Shown here: positions 25,297 to 34,308 of the stretch, one piece after another | Layout: each line of letters starts with the position of its first letter | Numbering within the stretch: the stretch's first letter is position 1 | Origin: JANQHO01 sp965218075 | GTDB taxonomy: Bacteria; Bacteroidota; Bacteroidia; Flavobacteriales; Schleiferiaceae | DNA: 64,000 nt | Reading direction: 5' to 3' | Assembly: GCA_965218075.1 (NCBI GenBank) | Contig: CBDCJZ010000003.1 | Location: forward strand, 1,984,001 to 2,048,000 | The notes under the pieces: generated by a model | The model's database searches: none | Seen by the model: only the letters and a program-made list of their open reading frames with translations | Told to the model about the DNA's origin: nothing | Translations under genes and position numbers: made by a program

Positions 25297-27696
25297 TTAC
25301 TTAGGGTCAGATTCGTGCATTATTTGGTAAATCTTTTCAAATACGTCATCAACGCTAGGTTTGGAAAAGTAGTCTCCGTCCGTGCCATATGCCGGGCGGT
25401 GATCTTTAGAAGCAAGGGTTATTGGCTTACTGTCTAAATAGGAATAGGCATTTTGTTCTTCGAGTATTTTTTGAAGAATGAATGCGCTAGCTCCCCCCGA
25501 TACATCCTCATCGAGTATCATTATCCGGTTAGTTTTTTTCACACTTTTTACAATACGATGTTCTCGATCAAAAGGCAGTAGAGATTGAATATCAATTACT
25601 TCAACTGATATGCCTACTTCTTCCAAATCCGTAATGGCTTCCATGGCTATACGGCAACAGCTACCGTAAGTGACCAATGTAAGATCTGTACCTTCCTTGA
25701 TAATTTCGGGAATGCCCAAAGGGGTTCTAATCTCCCCTAAATTGTCTGGTATGCGTTCTTTTATGCGGTAGCCGTTAAGACATTCTATCAGTAAAGCAGG
25801 GTCATCAGATTCCAGTAATGTATTGTAAAATCCCGCTGCTTTTGTCATATTGCGCGGAACCAAAATATGCATACCTCTCAAAGAGTTAATTATAGCTCCC
25901 ATAGGTGAGCCAGAATGCCAGATACCTTCAAGCCGATGTCCACGAGTGCGTATAATTAGAGGAGCTTTTTGCCCTCCTTTAGTGCGGTATTGTATTGTTG
26001 CCAAGTCGTCGCTCATAATTTGTAAGGCATAGAACAGATAGTCCATATATTGTATTTCGGCTATTGGTCTTAATCCGCGCATAGCCATACCAATTCCCTG
26101 GCCTATAATTGTAGCTTCTCGGATGCCAGTGTCACTGACACGTATTTCTCCATGTTTTTTCTGAAGACCTTCTAACCCTTGGTTAACATCTCCTATTTTG
26201 CCGATATCTTCTCCAAAAACTAGTACTTCGGGGTGCTCTTCTAATATGCGGTCAAAATTATCTCTGAGAATAATTCGGGCATCTACTTCTTTACTATTTT
26301 CACTGTATAGAGGGATGACTTCATTTACATTCAAAGGGCTTTGTTCAGATTCGCTGTACAGATGTGAGTTGTAGCGATCAACATACAATTCATGAGCATT
26401 ATTCAACCAATCAACGATGGCTTGCTTGCTTTTGTGGTCTGAATCTAGGAGATGTCGTAAAGCTTTTCGGGCAGTTGAAACACTATTCTTGTGTAGGGGG
26501 TTCATCATACTTTTCAAGTCAGAAGCTAATCGATCCATAGCTTCCCAATTGGATGAATAAGGAGCAGCCTTTTCTATTAAACCAGATACTGTAATAGTAG
26601 ATTCTTTTATTGGAGCCATAAACTCATTCCATGCTTCCGTTTTGGCATCGTTAGCTGCTTTTTGAGCTGCTTTTTCTATTTCGTCTAATTCTTCATGAGT
26701 AAAAAAAGCAGAAGTGATCAGCCATTCACGTGTCTTTCTGATACAATCAAACTCCTGTTCCCATTTTAACCTTTGCTCACTTTTATAACGTTCATGCGAA
26801 CCAGAAGTAGAATGACCTTGAGGTTGGGTTAGTTCGCTTACGTGAATCATAATGGGAACGTGTTCTTTGCGAGCCATTTTAGCTGCTTTTTCGTAAGCTT
26901 CAATGAGGGCCGGGTAATCCCAACCTCTAACACGTATGATCTCATAACCATCAAAATCATAGCTACGTTGAAAACCTTTCAAGGCTTCTGAAATATTTTC
27001 TTTGGTCGTTTGATATTTGTTGTGTACGGAGATTCCGTAATCATCATCCCATATTGAAATCACCATTGGAACTTGTAATACACCAGCTGCATTGAAGGTC
27101 TCAAAGAAAATGCCTTCTGAGGTTGAAGCGTTACCGATAGTACCCCAGGCTATTTCCTTTCCTTTTATAGAAAATGTGTTCTTATTTTTCAGCTTATCGT
27201 TTTCGCGATAAACTTTCGAAGCCTGTGCCAATCCCAGTAGACGAGGCATTTGAGCTGCGGTTGGGGAAACGTCGGCTGATGAGTTTTTCTGATTGACAAG
27301 ATTTTTCCATTTGCCCTTTTCGTCTAAACTGCGGGTAGCAAAGTGGCCATTCATTTGGCGGCCGCCGGAAGCGGGCTCATGTTCCAAATTAGTGTCGGCA
27401 TATAGGCTGGCAAAAAACTGTTTGGTAGTTAATCCACCAATAGCCATCATAAAAGTTTGGTCTCGATAATACCCAGAACGAAAATCTCCTTTTCTGAAAA
27501 CTTTGGACCAAGCAATCTGAGCTATTTCTTTTCCATCTCCAAAAATTCCAAATTTAGCCTTGCCCATAAGCACTTCCCTACGACCTATCAGACTGGCTTG
27601 GCGACTTTCTACTGCTAATTTATAGTCGTTTACAAGACTTTGCCTGAATTCTTCAAATGATAGTTTTTTCTCTAAATCTAGGTTGGTATTACTCAT
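25297..27696 (-). CDS. Fused alpha/beta 2-oxoacid dehydrogenase E1 component
   Basis: 799 residues joining E1-alpha (about 1-450) to E1-beta (about 475-799). E1 decarboxylates a 2-oxoacid with thiamine diphosphate and passes the acyl group to an E2 lipoyl domain. The alpha half carries GTIGNASTSEGIFFETFNAA (ThDP region) and SELTQPQGHSTSGSHERYKS. The beta half carries VFGEDIGKIGDVNQG, ISDTGIREA-type (VSDTGIREATIIGQG) and GGQKAPLIIRTRGH. Such fusions are standard in Bacteroidota and are usually annotated as branched-chain 2-oxoacid dehydrogenase; pyruvate cannot be excluded from sequence alone. No E2 or E3 gene is adjacent. murQ follows 114 bases downstream. Confidence 0.9.
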   Translation of the reverse strand: MSNTNLDLEKKLSFEEFRQSLVNDYKLAVESRQASLIGRREVLMGKAKFGIFGDGKEIAQIAWSKVFRKGDFRSGYYRDQTFMMAIGGLTTKQFFASLYADTNLEHEPASGGRQMNGHFATRSLDEKGKWKNLVNQKNSSADVSPTAAQMPRLLGLAQASKVYRENDKLKNKNTFSIKGKEIAWGTIGNASTSEGIFFETFNAAGVLQVPMVISIWDDDYGISVHNKYQTTKENISEALKGFQRSYDFDGYEIIRVRGWDYPALIEAYEKAAKMARKEHVPIMIHVSELTQPQGHSTSGSHERYKSEQRLKWEQEFDCIRKTREWLITSAFFTHEELDEIEKAAQKAANDAKTEAWNEFMAPIKESTITVSGLIEKAAPYSSNWEAMDRLASDLKSMMNPLHKNSVSTARKALRHLLDSDHKSKQAIVDWLNNAHELYVDRYNSHLYSESEQSPLNVNEVIPLYSENSKEVDARIILRDNFDRILEEHPEVLVFGEDIGKIGDVNQGLEGLQKKHGEIRVSDTGIREATIIGQGIGMAMRGLRPIAEIQYMDYLFYALQIMSDDLATIQYRTKGGQKAPLIIRTRGHRLEGIWHSGSPMGAIINSLRGMHILVPRNMTKAAGFYNTLLESDDPALLIECLNGYRIKERIPDNLGEIRTPLGIPEIIKEGTDLTLVTYGSCCRIAMEAITDLEEVGISVEVIDIQSLLPFDREHRIVKSVKKTNRIMILDEDVSGGASAFILQKILEEQNAYSYLDSKPITLASKDHRPAYGTDGDYFSKPSVDDVFEKIYQIMHESDPK

Positions 27697-27795
27697 ATTG
27701 CAGACACAGTTAGGTTTCTAGAAGATTGTAAATGTAGGGGATAATAAGGGTTTTTAGGTATTTTAAGCTATTAACGTCATTGAAAGTTAAAATGA

Positions 27796-30654
27796 TCAAT
27801 AGTAACCTCTTCTTAAACGCTGTACTATAGCAACGAGGTTAAGATTTAAAATAAAGCGAATATTTTGCGCATAATTTGCTTCATTGATAAAATTTTGCCG
27901 ATTACTGGCAACGGGGAAATAGATTTCCAGAAAGTCTGTGAGAAACGAAGTGCGAGCCCCGCAGTTCATGTAAATCTGATCAAAACGGTCAACAAAGCCA
28001 ATATCTAAAAATAGTCCGAAAAATGCCCAGATGGGCAGCGATACAGATGAAGTCATCATCCAGTTATCGGCAAAAATTCCGGTCTGACTTTTGAAGCCCC
28101 CATCATTGATAAACATTTGTTGACTCCAAATACCAGAGCTATCTGAACGGCCAATAAAATTATAATCAAAGAGGTAATCTAAAGTACCACTCAATCCATA
28201 GCTGTAATAGTTTGGGGTAATGTCTTTGGCATAGAAAGTGTTTTTGAGAAAGACCCCGAAAAAGTTTCGCCAGATCAACCATTTTTTATTGGAGAACATC
28301 CAGCGTAAATCAATTGTAGCATCGAGCTTGCTGAAATTATTTTCCAACTGAAAATTTGCAGTAAGAGTATAAGGCTTTAAAATATTGGTGTTTTCCAATT
28401 GATAGCGGGCATTGAAAATCAGATAACCGGCATTATTAAAGCTATTAGTGGGACCTTCAAAAGTGCTCTGTAACTCTCGGTTAATGGAAACTAATCTCAA
28501 TTTCACAATTTGAATTAAAGGGCTTTGTGGATAGGGTTTTCGGAGATAAAAACTTATGATGGGGGATAGTCGTAAATAAGAAAGGCCTTCATCATGATGA
28601 TAATAATTGGTAGACATTCTAGCTGAAATTCGTCTAAATAAACTGCTTTTAGTGGGTATAAAGTTGATTTGAAAACTCCCATACCCAGTAACTTTCCCAG
28701 TTCCGGTACTGTAATTAGGCCCGATTACATATTCAAGAGGCTTTTGGATAGCAATTCTGTTGTAAAAAGTAATACCGAGTAAGAGCTTATCATAGGCATT
28801 GTAGCTAGGGGCAGGTATCCAGAAGATTTGAGTTCTGTTGGGATTGTTCAATGTTCCGTATAGTTGAAGATGTACAGGCTCTACTTTTTTAAACAAGCCT
28901 TTGGTTCGTATGGTATTGTCTTTTTGATTATATTCAGGAATACTCTGATGATAATTGAGAGTTACTTTGTCATATTTTTCATGGTACATCTGCACGGATT
29001 TTTTTCCATTATGCCCTTTGTACCACTTAGTCAATACTGTTTGCCCATCTTTTATACCAGTTAAAGAATAAGGTATTTTAAGGTCTCCTGTGTTTCTAAC
29101 AGTAGCGGTAGCAATAGTAGGGCAGTAATCAGTGGAAACCAAGCGGTAATCGTATTTACCGTTAGAGTGAACCCAATCTTTGAAAAACCAATCCAGATTT
29201 TTGAAAAAGTAGTAACTGATATTTCTCTTAAGATGATTTGGCTGAGGATGCCGATTTTGATTCTGAAAAAAGAAGTCGTGCAAAGCTCTTTTAAAGTTGT
29301 GCTCTCCGATGTATTTCCTAAGGTGATTTAAGGACAGAAAAGTTTTGGCTTGGGTAATGGTTTTATAGTTAAGTCTGGTGAGTGAGTCGGCTGGAGTTGA
29401 CATTTGCTGATCTAATCCCTGACGGGCTAAAAACTGGAATAAAAACTGGCTTTGATAAGAATAGTTAAACTGGTCTAAGGCAAAAAGTCGCCCTATAAAG
29501 CTATTACTAAAAGGTAACCACCTTTCTCCGGGAAACTGTTCTTCCATGAAACGGTATTTGTAGTAGTAGGGGATACCTCTAGCGAGCCAAACATATTTGA
29601 TACCATCTGGGTTAACCCGATACCGAAACAACATTTCAGCTTTAGCATGGGCTAGGTTTCGGGATAATTCAATGATATTTTTGGGATATTGAACAGTAAG
29701 CATTCTATCGGATTGATAGTCAGCTTTTTTTTCGTTTAGCACTACTATATCATAATTTGTAATCGGGTTTTTACTCAATTGATTAATAAAAAACTGCTTG
29801 ATTACTTCCAAAGAATATCGGGTCATCAATGCAAGATGATGACTTTTCTTTAAACTGTAAAGTGTTGTGCTATCTGTTATCGGGAATAAATAAAAGTCTT
29901 TGGAGATAATAAATTGAAGATTTGTGCCGATATGACTAAAACTCAAGGTTTTCAGTCCTTTTCTTTCTTGCTTTTTTCGGAGAGGAGCAGCTTTGTAAGC
30001 TTCTATAAGCTCTAACTCATGTTTGCTGTTCAGCGTGGTATTAGAAGCAACTATCAGCTTAGCTGGGACCGTAAAGTCGATTTTAAATCGATCGAAGTTC
30101 TGATAGAAGTCACGATAAAAAGTGAGGGGATATAATTTGAAGCCTGAGCTATCCAGAGGCGCCATGCGAGGTAGCCAGTCGATAATCTGGTAGGTATTCT
30201 CATCGTAGCCAACTCCCTGATAGGAAACAGGACTCAAGCTAATTTGAAAACTAAGCCCGATATCTATTGACTGATTTTCCAGCAATGGATTTTCTAGAGA
30301 AAGCTTTACAAATTCGCATTTATGACAGGCTTGGTAAATTTTCCCATTTATAGTTATGGAGTCAACTTTTATCCAACCGGTTTCCATGGAATCAGCAAAA
30401 TGAGCTTTCACGTGTTGAAACCCGATTAACTGCTTGTTCAAGAAAGATTTTTTCCACTGTTGAGAACGAGGAGGCAAGTGCAGATAAAGTTCATTAAGAT
30501 TCTTACCAGATTGATTATTAAAGTGAATATTCACAAAGCCCTTTAGCTGCTTATTAGCAGTATCGAGACTGATTTTGTAATTGTAGGTGTGAGGTTGAGC
30601 TGAGAGGCAGGTGCTAAAAAGAGCGCAAAAACAAAAAATGAATAAATTCTTCAA
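27796..30654 (-). CDS. M1 aminopeptidase-like protein without the zinc motif, fused to an outer-membrane barrel
   Basis: 952 residues, uninterrupted. The signal peptide ends CLSAQ. Residues about 20-530 follow the M1 (gluzincin) layout: beta-sandwich (KGFVNIHFNNQSGKNLNELY), SGVGYDEN-type turn (QGVGYDENTYQIIDWLPRMA) and a helical catalytic domain. Where family members have HEIGHNWFYG and DEG, this protein has SRNLAHAKAEMLF (about residues 327-340) and WLARGIPYYYKYRF (about 354-368). The HExxH zinc ligands and the third Glu are therefore missing. Residues about 590-952 alternate as barrel strands and end EANYAQNIRFILNLNL then QRLRRGYY. It is probably a non-catalytic outer-membrane protein, perhaps a binding or transport scaffold. 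Confidence 0.78.
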   Translation of the reverse strand: MKNLFIFCFCALFSTCLSAQPHTYNYKISLDTANKQLKGFVNIHFNNQSGKNLNELYLHLPPRSQQWKKSFLNKQLIGFQHVKAHFADSMETGWIKVDSITINGKIYQACHKCEFVKLSLENPLLENQSIDIGLSFQISLSPVSYQGVGYDENTYQIIDWLPRMAPLDSSGFKLYPLTFYRDFYQNFDRFKIDFTVPAKLIVASNTTLNSKHELELIEAYKAAPLRKKQERKGLKTLSFSHIGTNLQFIISKDFYLFPITDSTTLYSLKKSHHLALMTRYSLEVIKQFFINQLSKNPITNYDIVVLNEKKADYQSDRMLTVQYPKNIIELSRNLAHAKAEMLFRYRVNPDGIKYVWLARGIPYYYKYRFMEEQFPGERWLPFSNSFIGRLFALDQFNYSYQSQFLFQFLARQGLDQQMSTPADSLTRLNYKTITQAKTFLSLNHLRKYIGEHNFKRALHDFFFQNQNRHPQPNHLKRNISYYFFKNLDWFFKDWVHSNGKYDYRLVSTDYCPTIATATVRNTGDLKIPYSLTGIKDGQTVLTKWYKGHNGKKSVQMYHEKYDKVTLNYHQSIPEYNQKDNTIRTKGLFKKVEPVHLQLYGTLNNPNRTQIFWIPAPSYNAYDKLLLGITFYNRIAIQKPLEYVIGPNYSTGTGKVTGYGSFQINFIPTKSSLFRRISARMSTNYYHHDEGLSYLRLSPIISFYLRKPYPQSPLIQIVKLRLVSINRELQSTFEGPTNSFNNAGYLIFNARYQLENTNILKPYTLTANFQLENNFSKLDATIDLRWMFSNKKWLIWRNFFGVFLKNTFYAKDITPNYYSYGLSGTLDYLFDYNFIGRSDSSGIWSQQMFINDGGFKSQTGIFADNWMMTSSVSLPIWAFFGLFLDIGFVDRFDQIYMNCGARTSFLTDFLEIYFPVASNRQNFINEANYAQNIRFILNLNLVAIVQRLRRGYY

Positions 30655-30796
30655 ACTAGCTAGCTATTTTTAGTAAATATGGCAAGGTCTTTCCATTATG
30701 ATAGGTGAGAGCGAAAATTTAAAGAAGCTACAGAGTATTTTTCTCCGAAACAGCTACGAAGACATTTTTGAGTAATTCATTAAGCTCAAATTTGTT

Positions 30797-31800
30797 TCAT
30801 ACTCTACTATTGTTAACCTTGATTTTATCGGCATATTCGAAAATATCGTCAAAATCGTCAATTTTACGGCGCTCCTCTTTTTTGTCAGAAAATACTCCTA
30901 AGTACTTTTGGGAAGAATTAAAATGAAGCCGGCATAGGGGTTTTCGATTGTTATTGTCTAGCAAAATTCCGCAATAACTCTTGGTATTTCTCATAACAAT
31001 TCGCTTAATATCTGACAACTCCTCGAAGGGTAGCTTTAACGATGTTATAGCCATCTTTTTCGTCTTGAGTAGCCTCTATCCTAGGTTTGACCATGAAAGC
31101 CGTTTCAATTTTTTCACTTGAGATAGAAGTTTCAGCCTCATTAGCCAGTGCCAATTTTAAGCGTTCATTTATAAGCTCATTTACAAATTGATCTCTCACC
31201 TCTTTGACTATTTTTTTAAACTGATCTACTTTCAGCGCTCGTAAGATTACGGTCATAAATTTGTGATGCAAAAAACGAGTAAATTCTTCTGATGGGCTTT
31301 TGAGCTCTTCTTCTAATATTTTCTTTACTGCACCTACATATTTGAGGGTACGTGCAGTTGCTAGTATATTTTCCAGAGAAAAGGCAGGTTTTGTAAATTT
31401 CTTCAATTCATTTATTTGATAACCCTCAAATGAAAGTATATTAAACTTAAAAAATGGCTTTGCATCCATTTTGTTGGGAGTCTCGAGGTCCGAGTAAAAC
31501 TCATAATCTATCCCATTTAGTTAGGAGGGTGAATCTTGCATCTGTCGCTGAGAAATAACGGTACAACTGAGCAGCATGAGTTTCATATATATATATTGGC
31601 TCCACCTTTGATTGCGTAGTCCACTTTTTCATTTTTCTTTGTGCCAATATCTGCAGTGAATTCTGGAATAACCTTCTAATGGGTTGAACACATCGTAACC
31701 AAAGTGCACGAATAAACGGCATTATGAAAGCATTTTTTGTTGCTTCTTCTGTTTGGATATTCTCTCTTAAGTTTTAGTATGCTTGATGCCAGACTTTTTA
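30797..31800 (-). pseudogene. Broken restriction-endonuclease-like gene (HsdR N-terminal-type nuclease family)
   Basis: Fragments in three frames assemble, from the minus-strand 5' side, as LIDQIKSLASSILKLK, ENIQTEEATKNAFIMPFIRA, a scrambled core, QLYRYFSATDARFTLLT, GIDYEFYSDLETPNKMDAKP, then 31469-31005 in one frame to YNIVKATLRGVV, a shift, and DIKRIVMRNTKSYCGILLDN ending at 30797. This order matches stand-alone ~350-residue proteins with an HSDR_N nuclease domain. The nuclease core, where the D-ExK residues would be, is the most damaged part (IYIYETHAA replaces the expected ECK region). The 3' two-thirds survive well. The family's role is probably DNA restriction or repair; it is certainly not functional here if the sequence is right. 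Confidence 0.75.
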
Positions 31801-31952
31801 TCTGATCTATTAGGCCCACGTCCCCCCTAATTTTGGATTGGGATTTTTAAAGCTTAACCATTTTAATTTTTTATAAATCCCGAGAATTTTCGTACGTGTA
31901 GGGATTCACAAAGATATTCTTAAATTCCGTGAAAGAACAAGATGGAAATATT

Positions 31953-32738
31953 TTAGATGGTAATTTCTCGCCATGTAAATTCCATTTCTTTTTTATTTAA
32001 ATATCTCCATTGCCCTCTGTTAAGTCCCTTTTTGGTAATTCCCGCAAACAATACCCTGTCTAGACTCACTACCTCATAATCGAGAGCTTCGAAAATTCTT
32101 CTCACAATGCGGTTTTTGCCGCTATGTATTGCTAAGCCTATATGATTTCGGGTCTTACCATCGACATAGGAAATTTCATCAACTCTCATTGGCCCATCAC
32201 TTAATCGCAGTCCATTTTCAATTTTTTTACAATCTTCTTTAGCCAAATTTCTACTCAAAATCGCATGATAAATTTTACGTGCTCCATGGGAAGGATGAGT
32301 CATTTTTTTGGCCAGATCACCATCATTTGTAAAAAGTAATACTCCAGTCGTTTTCCTGTCTAGGCGACCTACGGGATATATTCTTTCATTTCCCGCATTA
32401 GTTACTAGTTCCATTACAGTTTTTCTGGATTTTGGCTCGTCAACAGTAGTTATATAACCTTTGGGTTTGTTTAAAACGATGTATACCTTCTTTTCTAATT
32501 TAATGAGCGAACCATTAAATTTTACTTCCTCAGTTGGCTCTATTTTATATCCCATTTCAGTAACGATTTTGCCGTTTACTTCTATTAATCCAGCTTTAAT
32601 CAGTTCATCAACTCGCCTTCGAGAAGCAACTCCTGCATGAGCTAAGTATTTATTGAGCCTTACTAGCCTTTTTTGAGTGCTTTTTACAGGATTTGTAGGG
32701 ATTTTTCTGAAGGCTTTATTTCTTCCCTTAGAATTCAT
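31953..32738 (-). CDS. rluB: Ribosomal large-subunit pseudouridine synthase, RluB/RsuA family
   Basis: 261 residues. An S4 RNA-binding domain at about residues 27-75 (RLNKYLAHAGVASRRRVDEL) precedes the catalytic domain. Motif II is PVGRLDRKTTGVLLFTNDGD, with catalytic Asp near residue 124, and KIYHAIL and GKNRIVRRIFEAL are the later family blocks. It makes pseudouridine in 23S rRNA; the exact position cannot be told from the sequence. It ends the minus-strand series pdxJ - ldcA relic - yraN - rluB, 32 bases after yraN. Confidence 0.92.
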   Translation of the reverse strand: MNSKGRNKAFRKIPTNPVKSTQKRLVRLNKYLAHAGVASRRRVDELIKAGLIEVNGKIVTEMGYKIEPTEEVKFNGSLIKLEKKVYIVLNKPKGYITTVDEPKSRKTVMELVTNAGNERIYPVGRLDRKTTGVLLFTNDGDLAKKMTHPSHGARKIYHAILSRNLAKEDCKKIENGLRLSDGPMRVDEISYVDGKTRNHIGLAIHSGKNRIVRRIFEALDYEVVSLDRVLFAGITKKGLNRGQWRYLNKKEMEFTWREITI

Positions 32739-32770
32739 AGAGCTTTATGGATACAAATTATTTAGAGAAA

Positions 32771-33130
32771 TTAAGTAAGAGGATAAAAAGCCCCTTTAAT
32801 GTGTTCTATTTTTGGTTCCGGTTTTTGGACAATAGCAATTATATCAAACCGAACTTCAAGATCAAAATGATTTTGCTCGAGATATGCGTCAGCTGCTCTA
32901 ATAAGGTGTTTTTGTTTGGATTTACTGACAAACTCTTGCGGGTTACCATAAAAGCTACCTGCACGAGTTTTTACTTCGACAACTACCAATTGTTTTCTAT
33001 CTAGTGCAATAATGTCAATCTCTTTTCTGCTGAAGCGCCAATTAGTTTCCAGTATATCATATCCGAGCTTCAGGAGATAGTCTTTTGCTGATATCTCTCC
33101 TTTTTGACCAAGTTGGTAGTGGTTAGACAT
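32771..33130 (-). CDS. yraN: UPF0102 family protein YraN (endonuclease-like fold)
   Basis: 119 residues, normal for the family. It has the Holliday-junction-resolvase-like core: G-x-x-G-E-x-x-A start (LGQKGEISAKDYLLKLGY), the acidic NWRFSRKEIDIIALDRKQ and VVVEVKTRAG, i.e. the E-D-ExK pattern of this nuclease-like fold. The biological role is not settled. The ATG at 33130 is preferred over a TTG at 33136. The stop of the upstream ldcA relic overlaps the yraN start (33123-33130), a sign that the two were once translationally coupled. Confidence 0.92.
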   Translation of the reverse strand: MSNHYQLGQKGEISAKDYLLKLGYDILETNWRFSRKEIDIIALDRKQLVVVEVKTRAGSFYGNPQEFVSKSKQKHLIRAADAYLEQNHFDLEVRFDIIAIVQKPEPKIEHIKGAFYPLT

Positions 33131-33550
33131 GGTCAAAACTAAGCTTTACAGTTTCATCAACTTCTAAATTTGGCTTTTCTTCCAAATATAAGACTGACAT
33201 TATTATCTATATGTCCTGCCGGAAACTCATAACAAACAGGAAAACTGTAGGGTTTAACGATTTCTTTGATAATTTCTTCAGTGGTTTTCCAAAAGGAATA
33301 ATATTATCGTTCATATCTGGTCATTTTGCCTGTGATCAAGGCATTTAGATTATTAAAATAGCCGTTCCTTATTAGTACCGGAAAATTGATGATAGCTTTT
33401 AAAAAGATTTATTCCAGTTACAATATCCCCCCCCCCCATTTTTTTATTAGATCTAAAAAGGATTGAAATTCTTCGAGACTAATTTTTTCGAGCAGTAGAA
33501 ACAACACCAAGTTTTTATTCCCTTTTTTAACGTGGTTTAGGTGTAATCAA
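33123..33550 (-). pseudogene. ldcA: LD-carboxypeptidase ldcA with large internal deletion and frameshifts
   Basis: LdcA trims the terminal D-Ala from recycled cytosolic murein tetrapeptides. The N-terminal third reads, over several frames, ITPKPR, KKGNK, LGVVSTARK, ISLEEFQSFLDLIKK, WG, DIVTGINLFKSYHQFSGTNK, the standard LdcA start. It jumps directly to NGYFNNLNALITGKMT, then NDNIIPFGKTTEEIIKEIV, KPYSFPVCYEFPAGHIDNNV and EEKPNLEVDETVKLSFDHV-stop, the standard LdcA end. Roughly 180-200 residues between, including the nucleophile-Ser region, are gone. An 11-base C/G run lies at the WG codons. Its position between pdxJ and yraN is the ancestral operon slot. Confidence 0.85.
33427..33437. repeat. 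C11 homopolymer inside the ldcA relic
   Basis: Eleven C bases on the plus strand (G11 in the gene's sense), next to an A7 run. Functional relatives read KKWG here, needing only about three or four G bases, so the tract has expanded since the gene lost function. Confidence 0.85.
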
Positions 33551-33553
33551 GTA

Positions 33554-34273
33554 TCAATTTTTTTCTAGCTTGCAGAGGTACATTTGTATAGTGTTTTCCA
33601 AACTAAAGTACAAGGCATCAGAAATCAATGCGTGGCCAATGGAAACTTCTATAAGCCCTGAAATATTGTTGGCAAAATAAGCTAGGTTATCCAGATTCAG
33701 GTCATGTCCCGCATTTATGCCTAATTCATTTTTTATCGCTATTTGTGCAGCATATCTATAAGGAGCAATAGCATTTTCTGGGTCTTTTAGAAAACCTTTA
33801 GCATAATTCCCGGTGTAAAGCTCTATTCGGTCAGCCCCGGCTTTTTTGGCATTTTCGATAAAAATGTCCTTGTATTCTATAAAAATGGAGGTTCGTATAC
33901 CGTGTGATTTAAGTGCTTGGATGCGCTCTTCTAGAAATGAGAAGTTTTTTACAGTGTTCCAACCAGCATTAGAAGTGAGAGTTTCTGGTGAATCGGGAAC
34001 CAGGGTTACCTGCTCGGGCCTTATCTCTAAAACTAAATCAATAAACCTACTGCTGGGATAGCCTTCAACATTAAGTTCGATGTTAAGTAAGGGCTTTAGT
34101 TCCCTTACATCGCTATATTTAATGTGTCTTTCATTCGGCCTTGGATGAACTGTAATTCCTTGTGCACCAAAGTTTTCACAATTTTGAGCAGCTTCAGCAA
34201 CATTGGGAATATCGCCGCCTCTGGAGTTGCGTAAAGTAGCAACTTTATTAATGTTTACAGATAATTTCGTCAT
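33554..34273 (-). CDS. pdxJ: Pyridoxine 5'-phosphate synthase PdxJ
   Basis: About 239 residues. PdxJ condenses 3-amino-1-hydroxyacetone 1-phosphate with deoxyxylulose 5-phosphate in the DXP-dependent vitamin B6 pathway; pdxA, for the preceding enzyme, is at 61604. It has LSVNINKVATLRNSRGGDIP, GITVHPRPNERHIKYSDV, ELNVEGYPS and NAGHDLNL blocks typical of the TIM-barrel enzyme. The ATG at 34273 is chosen over a GTG at 34279, which would fall inside the predicted promoter. It is divergent from the CBS gene with overlapping promoters, and was probably once in an operon with ldcA and yraN. Confidence 0.95.
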   Translation of the reverse strand: MTKLSVNINKVATLRNSRGGDIPNVAEAAQNCENFGAQGITVHPRPNERHIKYSDVRELKPLLNIELNVEGYPSSRFIDLVLEIRPEQVTLVPDSPETLTSNAGWNTVKNFSFLEERIQALKSHGIRTSIFIEYKDIFIENAKKAGADRIELYTGNYAKGFLKDPENAIAPYRYAAQIAIKNELGINAGHDLNLDNLAYFANNISGLIEVSIGHALISDALYFSLENTIQMYLCKLEKN

Positions 34274-34302
34274 TTGCACAAAGGTAAAAAACCTTATGTT
34301 TG
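34273..34302 (+). promoter_or_regulatory. Promoter of the CBS-nadK operon, leaderless
   Basis: TTTG at 34273-34276, an 18-base spacer, and TATGTTTG at 34295-34302 fit the Bacteroidota -33/-7 pattern (TTTG, about 19 bases, TAnnTTTG). The ATG at 34309 follows 6 bases after the -7 box, so the mRNA would be leaderless. Confidence 0.65.
34279..34286 (-). promoter_or_regulatory. Candidate -7 box of pdxJ, nearly leaderless
   Basis: The minus strand reads TACCTTTG at 34286-34279, 5 bases before the pdxJ ATG. It lies inside the spacer of the oppositely oriented CBS promoter, so the two promoters overlap. No clear -33 TTTG for this direction. Confidence 0.5.
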
Positions 34303-34308
34303 TCCGGT

